From assembly GCA_035705495.1 (NCBI GenBank), contig DASSWB010000129.1, positions 1 through 22,421 on the forward strand: a stretch of DNA of 22,421 bases, in the 5' to 3' direction. The DNA comes from DASSWB01 sp035705495 (GTDB lineage: Bacteria; Bacteroidota; Bacteroidia; Flavobacteriales; Flavobacteriaceae). Under the pieces are notes generated by a model. That model searched no databases. It was not told where the DNA came from and saw only the letters and a program-made list of their open reading frames with translations. The position numbers and the translations under genes were made by a program. Shown here one piece after another: positions 15,320-22,408 of the stretch (the first letter of the stretch is position 1; every line of letters starts with the position of its first letter).

Positions 15320-15643
15320 TTAAAGCATTCCCAATTCCAGTTTTGCTTCCTCGCTCATCAAATCCTGCGTCCATGGCGGATCGAAAGTGATTTCCACTTC
15401 ACAAGCATTTACCATGTCCAAGGATTTTACTTTTTCTTCGACTTCCATCGGTAAACTCTCCGCAACGGGACAATTTGGAGTTGTAAGTGTCATTAAAATT
15501 TTCACGTCACGATCGGTGTTGACCATCACGTCGTAAATAAGTCCGAGTTCGTAGATATCTACCGGAATTTCAGGGTCATAAATAGATTTTAAAACCTCTA
15601 CGATTTTTTCGCCTAATTCTTCTGTGTTTATTTGTTGTTCCAT
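15320..15643 (-). CDS. SufT/MIP18-like iron-sulfur assembly protein (DUF59)
   Basis: A 107-aa cytoplasmic protein of the DUF59/MIP18 family, which helps deliver iron-sulfur clusters to target proteins. The family signature DPEIPVDIYELGLIYD (23-38) and the cysteine motif LTTPNCPVAESLP (around C58) are both present, as is the C-terminal ITFDPPWTQDLMSEEAK. The length is that of a single-domain DUF59 protein, shorter than Gram-positive SufT. It starts 1 base after the sufE stop and reads in the same direction, so it is certainly in the suf operon. The stop codon lies directly beside a GC-rich palindromic repeat. PaaD is a relative, but no phenylacetate genes are near. Confidence 0.93.
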   Translation of the reverse strand: MEQQINTEELGEKIVEVLKSIYDPEIPVDIYELGLIYDVMVNTDRDVKILMTLTTPNCPVAESLPMEVEEKVKSLDMVNACEVEITFDPPWTQDLMSEEAKLELGML

Positions 15644-15644
15644 C

Positions 15645-16070
15645 TTAATTCAATTGTGTTTGATACGCAATCGCGTACATTTTAATTTGCTTCACCATAC
15701 TCACCAATCCGTTTGCGCGGGTTGGGGATAAATGTTCTTTTAATCCGATTTCATCGATAAAATCAGTATCCGCGTCGATGATATGCTGAGGTTTTTGATT
15801 TGAAAAAACCCGAATCAAAATCGCAACAATTCCTTTGGTAATAATCGCATCGCTATCTGCCGTAAAAACCAGTTTATCCTCCTGCATTTCGGCGTGGACC
15901 CAAACTTTACTTTGGCAGCCTTTAATCAGGTTGTCATCGGTTTTGTATCGTTCTTCAATAAGTGGGAGCGATTTCCCCAGCTCAATCATGTATTCATAAC
16001 GCTGCATCCAATCGTCGAACATCGCAAATTCGTCAATAATCTCTTTCTGTATTTCTTCTATCGGATTCAT
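15645..16070 (-). CDS. sufE: SufE sulfur-transfer protein
   Basis: A 141-aa partner of SufS that accepts a persulfide sulfur on a cysteine and passes it to SufB. The acceptor is C52 in LIKGCQSKVWV, the family signature. The helix FDDWMQRYEYMIELGKSLP (18-36) and the C-terminal LSPTRANGLVSMVKQIK are also typical. The length is normal. The gene is separated from the META lipoprotein gene upstream by 49 bases and is followed by the DUF59 gene after 1 base. All residues expected for activity are present. Because a separate SufS is encoded nearby, the pair forms the usual SufSE desulfurase. Confidence 0.97.
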   Translation of the reverse strand: MNPIEEIQKEIIDEFAMFDDWMQRYEYMIELGKSLPLIEERYKTDDNLIKGCQSKVWVHAEMQEDKLVFTADSDAIITKGIVAILIRVFSNQKPQHIIDADTDFIDEIGLKEHLSPTRANGLVSMVKQIKMYAIAYQTQLN

Positions 16071-16119
16071 AAATTTTCTTTTTCCACGGATTTTTTTCAG
16101 CTTTAAAAAACCCTTTCAA

Positions 16120-16536
16120 CTACTCGATTTTTTTCGCTTTCAATAATTCTGTTCCATCTTCTGAAACCAGAATAATTTCATTTTCTGAAGTCGATTTAAC
16201 CGATTTGGCCAGCGTCAGTGCACTTGCAATCGCTTTTTCATTTTCCATTTTTCCTTCGCAATACATTTTAGTCGCCAATACCGCCGAAAAATCGATGTTG
16301 TTTCCTTCCTTTTTATATTCTGAAGAAACATTGTTGCAACCGGTTATGCCTGAAACTCTTGTTTTTTCTGAAAAATCCAAATAAAGTTCGTCGGAATCAA
16401 TTTTTTCTCCTTTCAAATTTACAATTTGATATTTCCCATCAAGTTCCACTTCAATTTGGGTGGTTTCTTGTGATTTTGAAGTTCCGCAGCAGGAATTCAT
16501 AACAACCAAAACTGATATTAAAAGTAGGTATCTCAT
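16120..16536 (-). CDS. META-domain (HslJ-like) lipoprotein
   Basis: A 138-aa predicted lipoprotein. The N-terminus MRYLLLISVLVVMNSC has a lipobox with Cys at position 16, followed by a second Cys and a polar stretch, as expected for processing by LspA. The mature domain is of the META type: a WxLxxxxG-like start replaced by KYQIVNLKGEKI, then VSGITGCNNVSSEYKKEGN, IDFSAVLATKMYCEG and a closing strand ILVSEDGTELL. Two cysteines (in GCNN and MYCEG) are a usual META pair. It sits 12 bases after sufS and 49 before sufE, inside the suf operon. Its link to iron-sulfur assembly is unclear; envelope stress is one guess from HslJ, nothing more. Confidence 0.85.
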   Translation of the reverse strand: MRYLLLISVLVVMNSCCGTSKSQETTQIEVELDGKYQIVNLKGEKIDSDELYLDFSEKTRVSGITGCNNVSSEYKKEGNNIDFSAVLATKMYCEGKMENEKAIASALTLAKSVKSTSENEIILVSEDGTELLKAKKIE

Positions 16537-16548
16537 AATTTTTTGTTT

Positions 16549-17784
16549 TTAAGAAAGCATTTCTTTGGCGCGTTTCACAGCACTTATAAAGATATCAATT
16601 TCTTCTTTGGTATTGTAAAAAGCGAAAGAGGCCCTCACAGTCCCGGGAATTTTATAAAAATCCATAATAGGTTGCGCACAATGATGACCCGTGCGCACAG
16701 CAATTCCCAATTTGTCTATAATTGTGCCTATATCGTAGGGATGAATATTTTCAATATTGAAAGAAATGACCGCTGTTTTTTCTTTTGAAACTCCATAAAT
16801 CTTTAAACCTTCAATTTTCAGAAGTTCTGCAGTCGCGTATTCCAATAATTCCTGTTCGTAAGCAGCAATTTTATCGAAGCCGATGTTGTTCATATAATCC
16901 AAAGCGGAACCAAAAGCAATTCCGCCGCAAATATTTGGCGTACCGGCTTCAAATTTATGCGGCAAACCTGCATAGGTGGTTTTTTCAAAAGTCACGGTGG
17001 CAATCATTTCACCGCCACCTTGATATGGAGGAAGTTCGTTCAACCATTTTTCTTTTCCATAAAGCACGCCGACACCAGTTGGTCCACACATTTTATGCGC
17101 GGAAACCACATAGAAATCGACATCCAAAGCCTGAACGTCGGCTTTAATATGTGGAGCAGCTTGTGCGCCATCAACCAAAACAGCAGCACCAACGGAATGC
17201 GCCATTTCTATAATTCGTTCTATTTTATTTACAGTTCCCAAAGCATTGGAAACGTGATTGACGAAAACCAACTTTGTTTTTTCCGAAAGTAAAAAATCAA
17301 GCTCTGAGAGGATTAATTCTCCATCTTGATTCATTGGGATTACCTTCAATTTTGCCCTAGTTCGCTCGCAAAGCATTTGCCAAGGAACAATATTGGAGTG
17401 ATGTTCCAATGCCGAAACTAGAATTTCATCGCCTTCTTTTAAAATCGAAGTAAATCCGTTGGCAATCATATTAATTGCGTGCGTGGTCCCAGCGGTGAAA
17501 ATAATTTCATACGGATTCGCAGCATTAAAGTGTTTTTGGACTTTTATCCGAGCTTGTTCATATTTATCTGTCGCTTCTTGAGATAAAGTATGAACGCCAC
17601 GATGAATATTCGCATTGTAATTTGAATAGTAATCGACAATGGTATCAATTACGTGTTTGGGCGTTTGCGAAGTCGCCGCATTGTCAAAATAAACCAATGG
17701 ATAGCCATTGACTTTCCTTTTTAAAATTGGAAAATCTTCACGGATTGCATTTACATCAAAATCGGTCTTTTCCTCAATTTTCAT
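16549..17784 (-). CDS. sufS: SufS cysteine desulfurase
   Basis: A PLP enzyme that removes sulfur from L-cysteine to supply SufE/SufB. The start is taken at the ATG at 17784 (MKIEEKTDFDVNAIREDFP), because the longer frame from 17805 overlaps sufD by 11 bases and adds MICKSEE without family support. It then lies 10 bases after the sufD stop. Of 411 aa, the key residues are H129 in ALEHHSNIVPW, D205 in VLVDGAQAAPH, the Schiff-base lysine K231 in VVSAHKMCGPTG, and the catalytic cysteine C369 in VRTGHHCAQPIM. The group II signature RTGHHCAQP is exact. Nothing is missing. Confidence 0.97.
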   Translation of the reverse strand: MKIEEKTDFDVNAIREDFPILKRKVNGYPLVYFDNAATSQTPKHVIDTIVDYYSNYNANIHRGVHTLSQEATDKYEQARIKVQKHFNAANPYEIIFTAGTTHAINMIANGFTSILKEGDEILVSALEHHSNIVPWQMLCERTRAKLKVIPMNQDGELILSELDFLLSEKTKLVFVNHVSNALGTVNKIERIIEMAHSVGAAVLVDGAQAAPHIKADVQALDVDFYVVSAHKMCGPTGVGVLYGKEKWLNELPPYQGGGEMIATVTFEKTTYAGLPHKFEAGTPNICGGIAFGSALDYMNNIGFDKIAAYEQELLEYATAELLKIEGLKIYGVSKEKTAVISFNIENIHPYDIGTIIDKLGIAVRTGHHCAQPIMDFYKIPGTVRASFAFYNTKEEIDIFISAVKRAKEMLS

Positions 17785-17794
17785 TTCTTCTGAT

Positions 17795-19108
17795 TTACAA
17801 ATCAAAACCCAAACTTACTCCCAGTTTTGAAGCAATCTGTTTGTTGATTTTCTTTTTGATTTCAGGAATTTTTACGTTTTCCAAAACATTGTTCGCAAAA
17901 GCATACATCATCAAAGCGCGGGCTTCTTTCATTGGAATTCCGCGTGAGCGTAAATAGAAAAGCGCATCTTCGTCAATCTGCCCAATCGTACATCCGTGGC
18001 TGCATTTTACATCATCTGCAAAAATTTCCAACTGGGGTTTTGAGTTGATTGTTGCTTTTTCATCAAGCAAAATATTGTTATTGCTCTGGAATGCATTTGT
18101 TTTCTGAGCCTCTTTTTCCACAATTACTTTGCCGTTGAAAACCCCGGTGGAATTTCCTGAAAAGATTCCTTTGTAATCCTGGAAACTCTCACAATTTGGC
18201 TGCGTATGATTTACCAAAGTATGATGATCCACGTGCTGTTTGCCTTCAATAATTGTCACGCCATTTAGAGTTGAGGTGACGCCTGTTCCTTCCTGATGAA
18301 AATTAAGGTTGTTTCGAGTGATTTTTCCGCCGAAAGAAAACGTGTGGACAGAACAATTACTGTCACTTTTTTGAATCAAGGAAGTATTGTCGATTAAAGA
18401 TGCTTCGTTGCGGTCATTTTGGATTTTGTAATAATCAACAACTGCATTTTTATCGGCAAAAATTTCGGTCACAACATTCGTGAAAACGGGGTTTTCATTC
18501 AAACTCTGATGGCGTTCAATAATTTGAACCTGTGCGTTTTCTTCCACCACAATTAAATTACGAGGTTGTAACATTAAGGCGGATTCACTTCCAGTGGAAA
18601 AATTCACGATCTGGATCGGTTTATCGGAAACTGTATTTTTCGGAATCCGGATATAAGCGCCTTCCTTGAAAAATGCGGTATTCAACGAAACCAAACTGTC
18701 CTTTGCCGCAGCTTTATTGAAATATTGATCAATAATTGCAGTGTATTTGGGCTGTGCCAAAGCTGCCGACATTAAGCAGGCGTCAATTTTTTCGTGTGTT
18801 GTATTGGATAGATGTGAAGAGTAGATTCCGTCAATGAAAACGATATCGTAAGTATCGATTCCTTGAATGAAAAATCGTTTCACATCATTATAATCAACGA
18901 AATTTTCTTCTTTTGGAAAAACGCTGTAATCTTCTTTTATCAATGAATTCAAGGAAGTGTATTTCCACTCTTCTTGTTTTTTGGAAGGGAAACCTTTTTC
19001 CTCAAATTCCTTGATGGCCTGTGTCCTAATCGCGTGAACAGGAGCATCTACATCTACTTGCTCTTCAAAAGCGAAAAAGGAGGTTAATAATTTATCTTTT
19101 AATTCCAT
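17795..19108 (-). CDS. sufD: SufD, iron-sulfur scaffold complex subunit
   Basis: A 437-aa SufB paralogue in the SufBC2D scaffold that builds iron-sulfur clusters in the cytoplasm. The helical N-terminal part includes the SufD-typical KKQEEWKYTSLNSL (43-56). The central beta-helix contains HQEGTGVTSTLNG and HHTLVNHTQPNCESFQDYKG. The C-terminal signature IFADDVKCSHGCTIG holds C369 and H371, which match the SufD residues at the SufB-SufD interface where clusters form. It starts 87 bases after the sufC stop, a wide gap for this operon, and ends 10 bases before sufS. Confidence 0.97.
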   Translation of the reverse strand: MELKDKLLTSFFAFEEQVDVDAPVHAIRTQAIKEFEEKGFPSKKQEEWKYTSLNSLIKEDYSVFPKEENFVDYNDVKRFFIQGIDTYDIVFIDGIYSSHLSNTTHEKIDACLMSAALAQPKYTAIIDQYFNKAAAKDSLVSLNTAFFKEGAYIRIPKNTVSDKPIQIVNFSTGSESALMLQPRNLIVVEENAQVQIIERHQSLNENPVFTNVVTEIFADKNAVVDYYKIQNDRNEASLIDNTSLIQKSDSNCSVHTFSFGGKITRNNLNFHQEGTGVTSTLNGVTIIEGKQHVDHHTLVNHTQPNCESFQDYKGIFSGNSTGVFNGKVIVEKEAQKTNAFQSNNNILLDEKATINSKPQLEIFADDVKCSHGCTIGQIDEDALFYLRSRGIPMKEARALMMYAFANNVLENVKIPEIKKKINKQIASKLGVSLGFDL

Positions 19109-19195
19109 TTTTTGTTCCTTATGAGGTGTTCCGCACGTTTCAAGTTTGTAACACCAGCATTCTTATATTTTTTACGAATTGAAAAAACACCGGGT
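19109..19195. other. sufC-sufD spacer with an inverted repeat
   Basis: An 87-base spacer, longer than most in this operon. GGTGTT (19125-19130) and AACACC (19150-19155) form an inverted repeat with a 19-base loop, and the loop region (CCGCACGTTTC) is less AT-rich than its surroundings. An open frame of about 30 codons exists on the minus strand but has no start or family resemblance. It could be a small dispersed element or an mRNA hairpin. No terminator T run is present on the transcribed strand. Confidence 0.35.
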
Positions 19196-19936
19196 TTACT
19201 GTTTCAACCAGTCGTAACCTTTGTCTTCAAGTTCGAGCGCCAAACCTTTGGCGCCGGATTTCACGATTTTCCCTTGATGCATCACGTGCACAAAATCGGG
19301 CACGATGTAATCCAAAAGTCGCTGGTAATGCGTAATAATCAAAACCGCATTGTTTTCGTTACGCAATTTGTTCACACCGTTGGCAACGATTCGCAACGCA
19401 TCAATATCCAATCCCGAATCGGTTTCATCGAGAATTGCCAATTTGGGATCTAACATCGCCATTTGGAAAATTTCGTTTCTTTTCTTTTCTCCTCCCGAAA
19501 AACCTGTATTCAGCGGCCGGGATAAAAACTGCCGATCCATTTCCAGTAATTCTGATTTTTCCTTGATCATTTTCAGCATTTCATTTGCTGGCATATCATC
19601 CATTCCTTTTGCTTTTCGGTTGGAATTGATTGCTGTTTTAATGAAATTGGTCACTGAAATACCCGGAATTTCAACTGGATATTGGAACGAAAGAAAAATT
19701 CCTTTGTGAGCGCGTTCTTCCGCGGCGAGTTCGTTTATATTTTCACCTTCAAAAAAGATGTCACCTTCTGTAACTTCATATTCTTCTTTTCCCGCGATCA
19801 CAGATGAAAGCGTGCTTTTTCCAGATCCGTTGGGACCCATAATTGCGTGAACTTCCCCTGCTTTTATATCAAGATCAATTCCTTTTAAAATCTGAAGGTC
19901 TTCAACCTGAGCGTGTAAATTTTTTATTTTGAGCAT
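19196..19936 (-). CDS. sufC: SufC, ATPase of the Suf complex
   Basis: A 246-aa ABC-type ATPase subunit that drives conformational change in SufBD. It is not membrane associated despite its ABC transporter relatives. Motifs in order are Walker A GPNGSGKS (34-41), the Q-loop Q85 in LSFQYPVEIPG, the signature FSGGEKKRNE (146-155), Walker B LAILDE with E171, the D-loop SGLD (174-177) and the switch histidine H203 in ITHYQR. All are intact and the length is standard. The gene follows the 121-aa lipoprotein gene by 20 bases. Confidence 0.98.
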   Translation of the reverse strand: MLKIKNLHAQVEDLQILKGIDLDIKAGEVHAIMGPNGSGKSTLSSVIAGKEEYEVTEGDIFFEGENINELAAEERAHKGIFLSFQYPVEIPGISVTNFIKTAINSNRKAKGMDDMPANEMLKMIKEKSELLEMDRQFLSRPLNTGFSGGEKKRNEIFQMAMLDPKLAILDETDSGLDIDALRIVANGVNKLRNENNAVLIITHYQRLLDYIVPDFVHVMHQGKIVKSGAKGLALELEDKGYDWLKQ

Positions 19937-19956
19937 AACTTTGTTTTCTGAAATTT

Positions 19957-20322
19957 TCAGTTTCCTGAAAATTGAATTCCATTCATTTTTAATTTTGAAG
20001 CTTTCCGTTGGTCGGAAACACTTATAATTTCTTTTATTTCAATAATTTTTTCCCACCCATCCTTATTCGGATTTTCCTTGATTACAGCGGCTACTTCAAC
20101 AGGAATCATATCATATTTTTCTTTTTGATAAGATTTGGTTTTTTCTGCCAACTCTTTTGCTTTTTCATCGACTACAACGCCATAAATGAAATCGTCTCCC
20201 TTTAAAACAGCGGCATCTTCAACAAAAATAAACTCTCCGTTAAGCGTGATGGTTTCTTCTTGCTCAGATTTACATCCGACGAAAGCAAGAAATAACGCAA
20301 ATACAATGATGGATTTTTTCAT
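19957..20322 (-). CDS. Small lipoprotein of unknown function between sufB and sufC
   Basis: A 121-aa predicted lipoprotein: MKKSIIVFALFLAFVGC has a lipobox with Cys at position 17, then a polar KSEQEET linker. The mature domain alternates strands (TLNGEFIFVEDAAVLKGDD, FIYGVVVDEK, DMIPVEVAAVIKEN, GWEKIIEIKEIISVS) with one Lys-rich helix (about 55-70). This strand pattern is compatible with a small OB-like fold of the kind seen in NlpE-type C-terminal domains. That is a guess, and I do not recognise the family. It starts 24 bases after the sufB stop and ends 20 before sufC, so it is co-expressed with the scaffold genes. Most suf operons have sufB and sufC directly adjacent. Confidence 0.8.
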   Translation of the reverse strand: MKKSIIVFALFLAFVGCKSEQEETITLNGEFIFVEDAAVLKGDDFIYGVVVDEKAKELAEKTKSYQKEKYDMIPVEVAAVIKENPNKDGWEKIIEIKEIISVSDQRKASKLKMNGIQFSGN

Positions 20323-20346
20323 TTTAAAAAATTATTGATTTTATAT

Positions 20347-21792
20347 TTATCCTACAGATCCCTCCAATGAGATTTCCAGTAATTTTTGTGCTTCAATGGC
20401 GAATTCCATTGGCAATTTGTTCAATACTTCTTTGCTGAAACCGTTTACAATCAATGCAATGGCTTTTTCGGTGTCAATTCCGCGTTGGTTGCAATAAAAT
20501 ATCTGGTCTTCACCGATTTTACTCGTTGTGGCCTCGTGTTCTACCTGCGCGGTTTTGTTTTTTACTTCGATGTAAGGAAACGTATGCGCCCCACATCGAT
20601 TTCCCATCAATAATGAATCACATTGAGAGAAATTTCGTGCATTTTCTGCCCGACTATGAATTTGCACCAATCCGCGGTAACTGTTTTGGGATTCTCCTGC
20701 GGAAATTCCCTTGGATATAATTGTGCTTTTTGTGTTTTTTCCCAAGTGAATCATTTTCGTTCCTGTGTCCGCCTGCTGGAAATTGTTTGTCACGGCAATT
20801 GAATAAAATTCACCTACGGAATGATCTCCTTTTAAAACACAAGAAGGATATTTCCAAGTGATTGCAGATCCGGTTTCCACCTGTGTCCAAGAGATTTTCG
20901 CCTTTCTTTCACAGAGTCCGCGTTTGGTCACAAAGTTGTAAACTCCGCCTTTTCCTTCCTTATTTCCAGGATACCAGTTTTGAACGGTAGAATATTTTAT
21001 TTCGGCTTCGTCAAGCGCAATCAATTCAACAACTGCGGCGTGCAATTGATTTTCATCACGTGATGGCGCGGTACAACCTTCCAAATAACTCACGTAACTT
21101 CCTTCGTCCGCAATAACAAGTGTTCTTTCAAACTGACCCGTTCCTGCTTGATTTATTCTGAAATAAGTTGAAAGTTCCATCGGGCAACGAACGCCTTTTG
21201 GAATGTAACAGAATGAGCCATCGCTAAATACTGCGGAATTTAAAGCAGCGTAAAAATTGTCTTTCTGCGGAACCACGGTTCCCAAATATTTTCTGACAAG
21301 ATCCGGATATTCTCTGATTGCTTCGGAAATCGGACAAAAGATAATTCCTTTTTCGCCCAAAGTTTTCTTGAAAGTCGTAGCAACGGAAACTGAATCCATC
21401 ACAATATCAACAGCAACTCCCGCCAACTTTTTTTGCTCGTCAAGAGAAATCCCCAGTTTTTTGAAAGTATCCAATAATTCTGGATCGACTTCATCCAAAC
21501 TATCGTATTTGGGTTTCTTTGTTGGAGCCGAATAGTAAGATATATTCTGGAAATTTGGTTTTTCGTAATTTACATTTGCCCACTCAGGTTCAATCATTTT
21601 TTCCCAAGCACGGAAAGCTTGCAACCGCCATTCCGTCATCCATTCAGGTTCTTCCTTTTTAAGTGAAATCGCCCGAACTATATCTTCATTGAGCCCAATG
21701 GGAAAAGTATCCGATTCAACATCGGTATAAAACCCATATTCATACTCTTTTGATTCGAGCTCTTTTTTTAAATCGTCTTCGGTATATGCCAT
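20347..21792 (-). CDS. sufB: SufB, iron-sulfur cluster scaffold subunit
   Basis: A 481-aa core scaffold where clusters are assembled with SufC and SufD. Diagnostic segments are WMTEWRLQAFRAWEKM (51-66), YIPKGVRCPMELSTYFRIN (196-214), YLEGCTAPSRDENQLHAAV (236-254) and the catalytic region NFSQCDSLLMG. There C391 should match the sulfur-accepting C405 of E. coli. H419 and E420 in VEHEATTSKIG match the conserved H433/E434. Length and residues are normal. The start ATG at 21792 follows a 247-base gap after sufA that contains a decayed four-helix-bundle gene. Confidence 0.98.
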   Translation of the reverse strand: MAYTEDDLKKELESKEYEYGFYTDVESDTFPIGLNEDIVRAISLKKEEPEWMTEWRLQAFRAWEKMIEPEWANVNYEKPNFQNISYYSAPTKKPKYDSLDEVDPELLDTFKKLGISLDEQKKLAGVAVDIVMDSVSVATTFKKTLGEKGIIFCPISEAIREYPDLVRKYLGTVVPQKDNFYAALNSAVFSDGSFCYIPKGVRCPMELSTYFRINQAGTGQFERTLVIADEGSYVSYLEGCTAPSRDENQLHAAVVELIALDEAEIKYSTVQNWYPGNKEGKGGVYNFVTKRGLCERKAKISWTQVETGSAITWKYPSCVLKGDHSVGEFYSIAVTNNFQQADTGTKMIHLGKNTKSTIISKGISAGESQNSYRGLVQIHSRAENARNFSQCDSLLMGNRCGAHTFPYIEVKNKTAQVEHEATTSKIGEDQIFYCNQRGIDTEKAIALIVNGFSKEVLNKLPMEFAIEAQKLLEISLEGSVG

Positions 21793-21809
21793 TTTTTTGT
21801 TGTTTGGAA

Positions 21810-22035
21810 GTTGAAAAGTTATAAAGTTATAAAGTTGAAAGGAGGTACTTAATTAATCCATAAATCATTTTTGATACCTCACTACTCTTTAACTTCAATT
21901 TTTCAATTTCCTCATTTGATATATAATTTAAGTCTAAGGCCAAATAAAGTTGAGAACGTAATTCGCCCGCTGATTTCCTCAAAAGCTTTAAATTTTGCCA
22001 TTAACTTTTTTACTTTTAAACTTTTAACTTTAAAC
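21810..22035. repeat. AT-rich inverted repeats flanking the four-helix-bundle remnant
   Basis: On the plus strand, 21810-21839 contains tandem AAGTTATA/AAGTTGAAA-type units (AAAGTTATAAAGTTATAAAG at 21815-21834). At 22003-22033 the opposite orientation appears (ACTTTTTTACTTTTAAAC, then TTTTAACTTTAAACTG). The two blocks are imperfect reverse complements and bracket the remnant gene. They may be the borders of the unit that once moved in, or simple low-complexity sequence that favoured its insertion. Confidence 0.5.
21827..22001 (-). pseudogene. Remnant of a four-helix-bundle (23S rRNA intervening-sequence type) gene
   Basis: Read on the minus strand, an ATG at 22001 encodes MAKFKAFEEI (22001-21972), the usual start of this family. 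One base later, in another frame (21970-21827), comes AGELRSQLYLALDLNYISNE, then EIEKLKLKSSEVSKMIYG and LIKYLLSTL, then a stop. These match, from memory, the last third of the S23/four-helix-bundle proteins (AGELRSQLYLALD...Y and SKMIxGLIKYL). Intact members are about 117-120 aa; here only 57 codons remain. About 60 residues of the middle, including the QIRRAS/NIAEG region, are gone and the frame is broken at the junction. The remnant is flanked by AT-rich inverted repeats and lies between sufA and sufB. It is not translated as a whole protein. Confidence 0.82.
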
Positions 22036-22039
22036 TGTG

Positions 22040-22369
22040 TTACAACGAAAAACTTTCTCCGCAGCCACAGGTTCTTTGCGCATTTGGATTGTTAAAAACA
22101 AATCCTTTGCCGTTCAATCCGCCGGAATATTCAAGTGTGGTTCCGATTAAATAGAGGAAACTTTTTTTGTCGACTACCAATTTTACTTCGTTGTCAACAA
22201 ACAACTTATCTTCTTCGGCTTTCGCTTTATCAAACTTCAACTCGTACGATAAACCTGAGCAGCCACCACTTTTTACGCCCACGCGAACAAAATCCTGCAC
22301 TACGTCGTATCCCTCTTCCGACATTAGGGAGGCAATTCGGCGTTTTGCGTCCTCACTTACTTTTATCAT
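22040..22369 (-). CDS. sufA: SufA/IscA-type iron-sulfur carrier (HesB family)
   Basis: A 109-aa A-type carrier that receives clusters from the SufBCD scaffold and hands them to apoproteins. The three conserved cysteines are in GVKSGGCSGLSYEL (C37) and near the end in RTCGCGESFSL (CxC). The rest follows the family: VVDKKSFLYLIGTTLEYSGG and LNGKGFVFNNPNAQRTCGCG. The length is normal. It is the first gene of the suf run, directly behind the promoter box at 22401-22408, and is separated from sufB by a 247-base gap holding a pseudogene. IscA versus SufA naming is settled by context only, since no isc genes are here. Confidence 0.95.
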   Translation of the reverse strand: MIKVSEDAKRRIASLMSEEGYDVVQDFVRVGVKSGGCSGLSYELKFDKAKAEEDKLFVDNEVKLVVDKKSFLYLIGTTLEYSGGLNGKGFVFNNPNAQRTCGCGESFSL

Positions 22370-22400
22370 AGCTTAATAAGATTTATTCTAAATTACGGCA

Positions 22401-22408
22401 CAAAGATA
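22401..22408 (-). promoter_or_regulatory. Flavobacterial -7 promoter box of the suf operon
   Basis: On the minus strand the sequence reads TATCTTTG, an exact match to the Bacteroidota -7 consensus TAnnTTTG, about 31 bases upstream of the sufA ATG at 22369. The matching -33 element (TTG type, 17-19 bases further up) would lie beyond the right edge, since only 13 bases remain. This would leave a 5' leader of about 25 bases. No operator palindrome is visible in what is left. Confidence 0.65.

Noticed and set aside
16785..17292. Two long plus-strand frames (111 and 120 codons) opposite sufS
   Set aside because: They are antisense shadows of a strongly conserved SufS, overlap one another in different frames and have low-complexity His/Arg/Phe-rich composition.
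19109..19207. Open minus-strand stretch of about 30 codons (reading KKYKNAGVTNLKRAEHL) between sufC and sufD
   Set aside because: It has no start codon, overlaps the sufC and sufD ends, and resembles nothing I recognise. Chance is sufficient.
19112..19709. Two overlapping plus-strand frames opposite sufC
   Set aside because: Both are antisense to intact Walker and signature motifs of SufC and have no independent features.
21838..21848. GAAAGGAGGTAC as a plus-strand Shine-Dalgarno site
   Set aside because: No plus-strand gene follows. On the other strand it is simply the coding sequence of the KYLLSTL end of the four-helix-bundle remnant.
21871..22095. 74-codon plus-strand frame between sufB and sufA
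   Set aside because: It is antisense to the four-helix-bundle remnant and to the sufA 3' end. The minus-strand reading has clear family similarity while this one has none.
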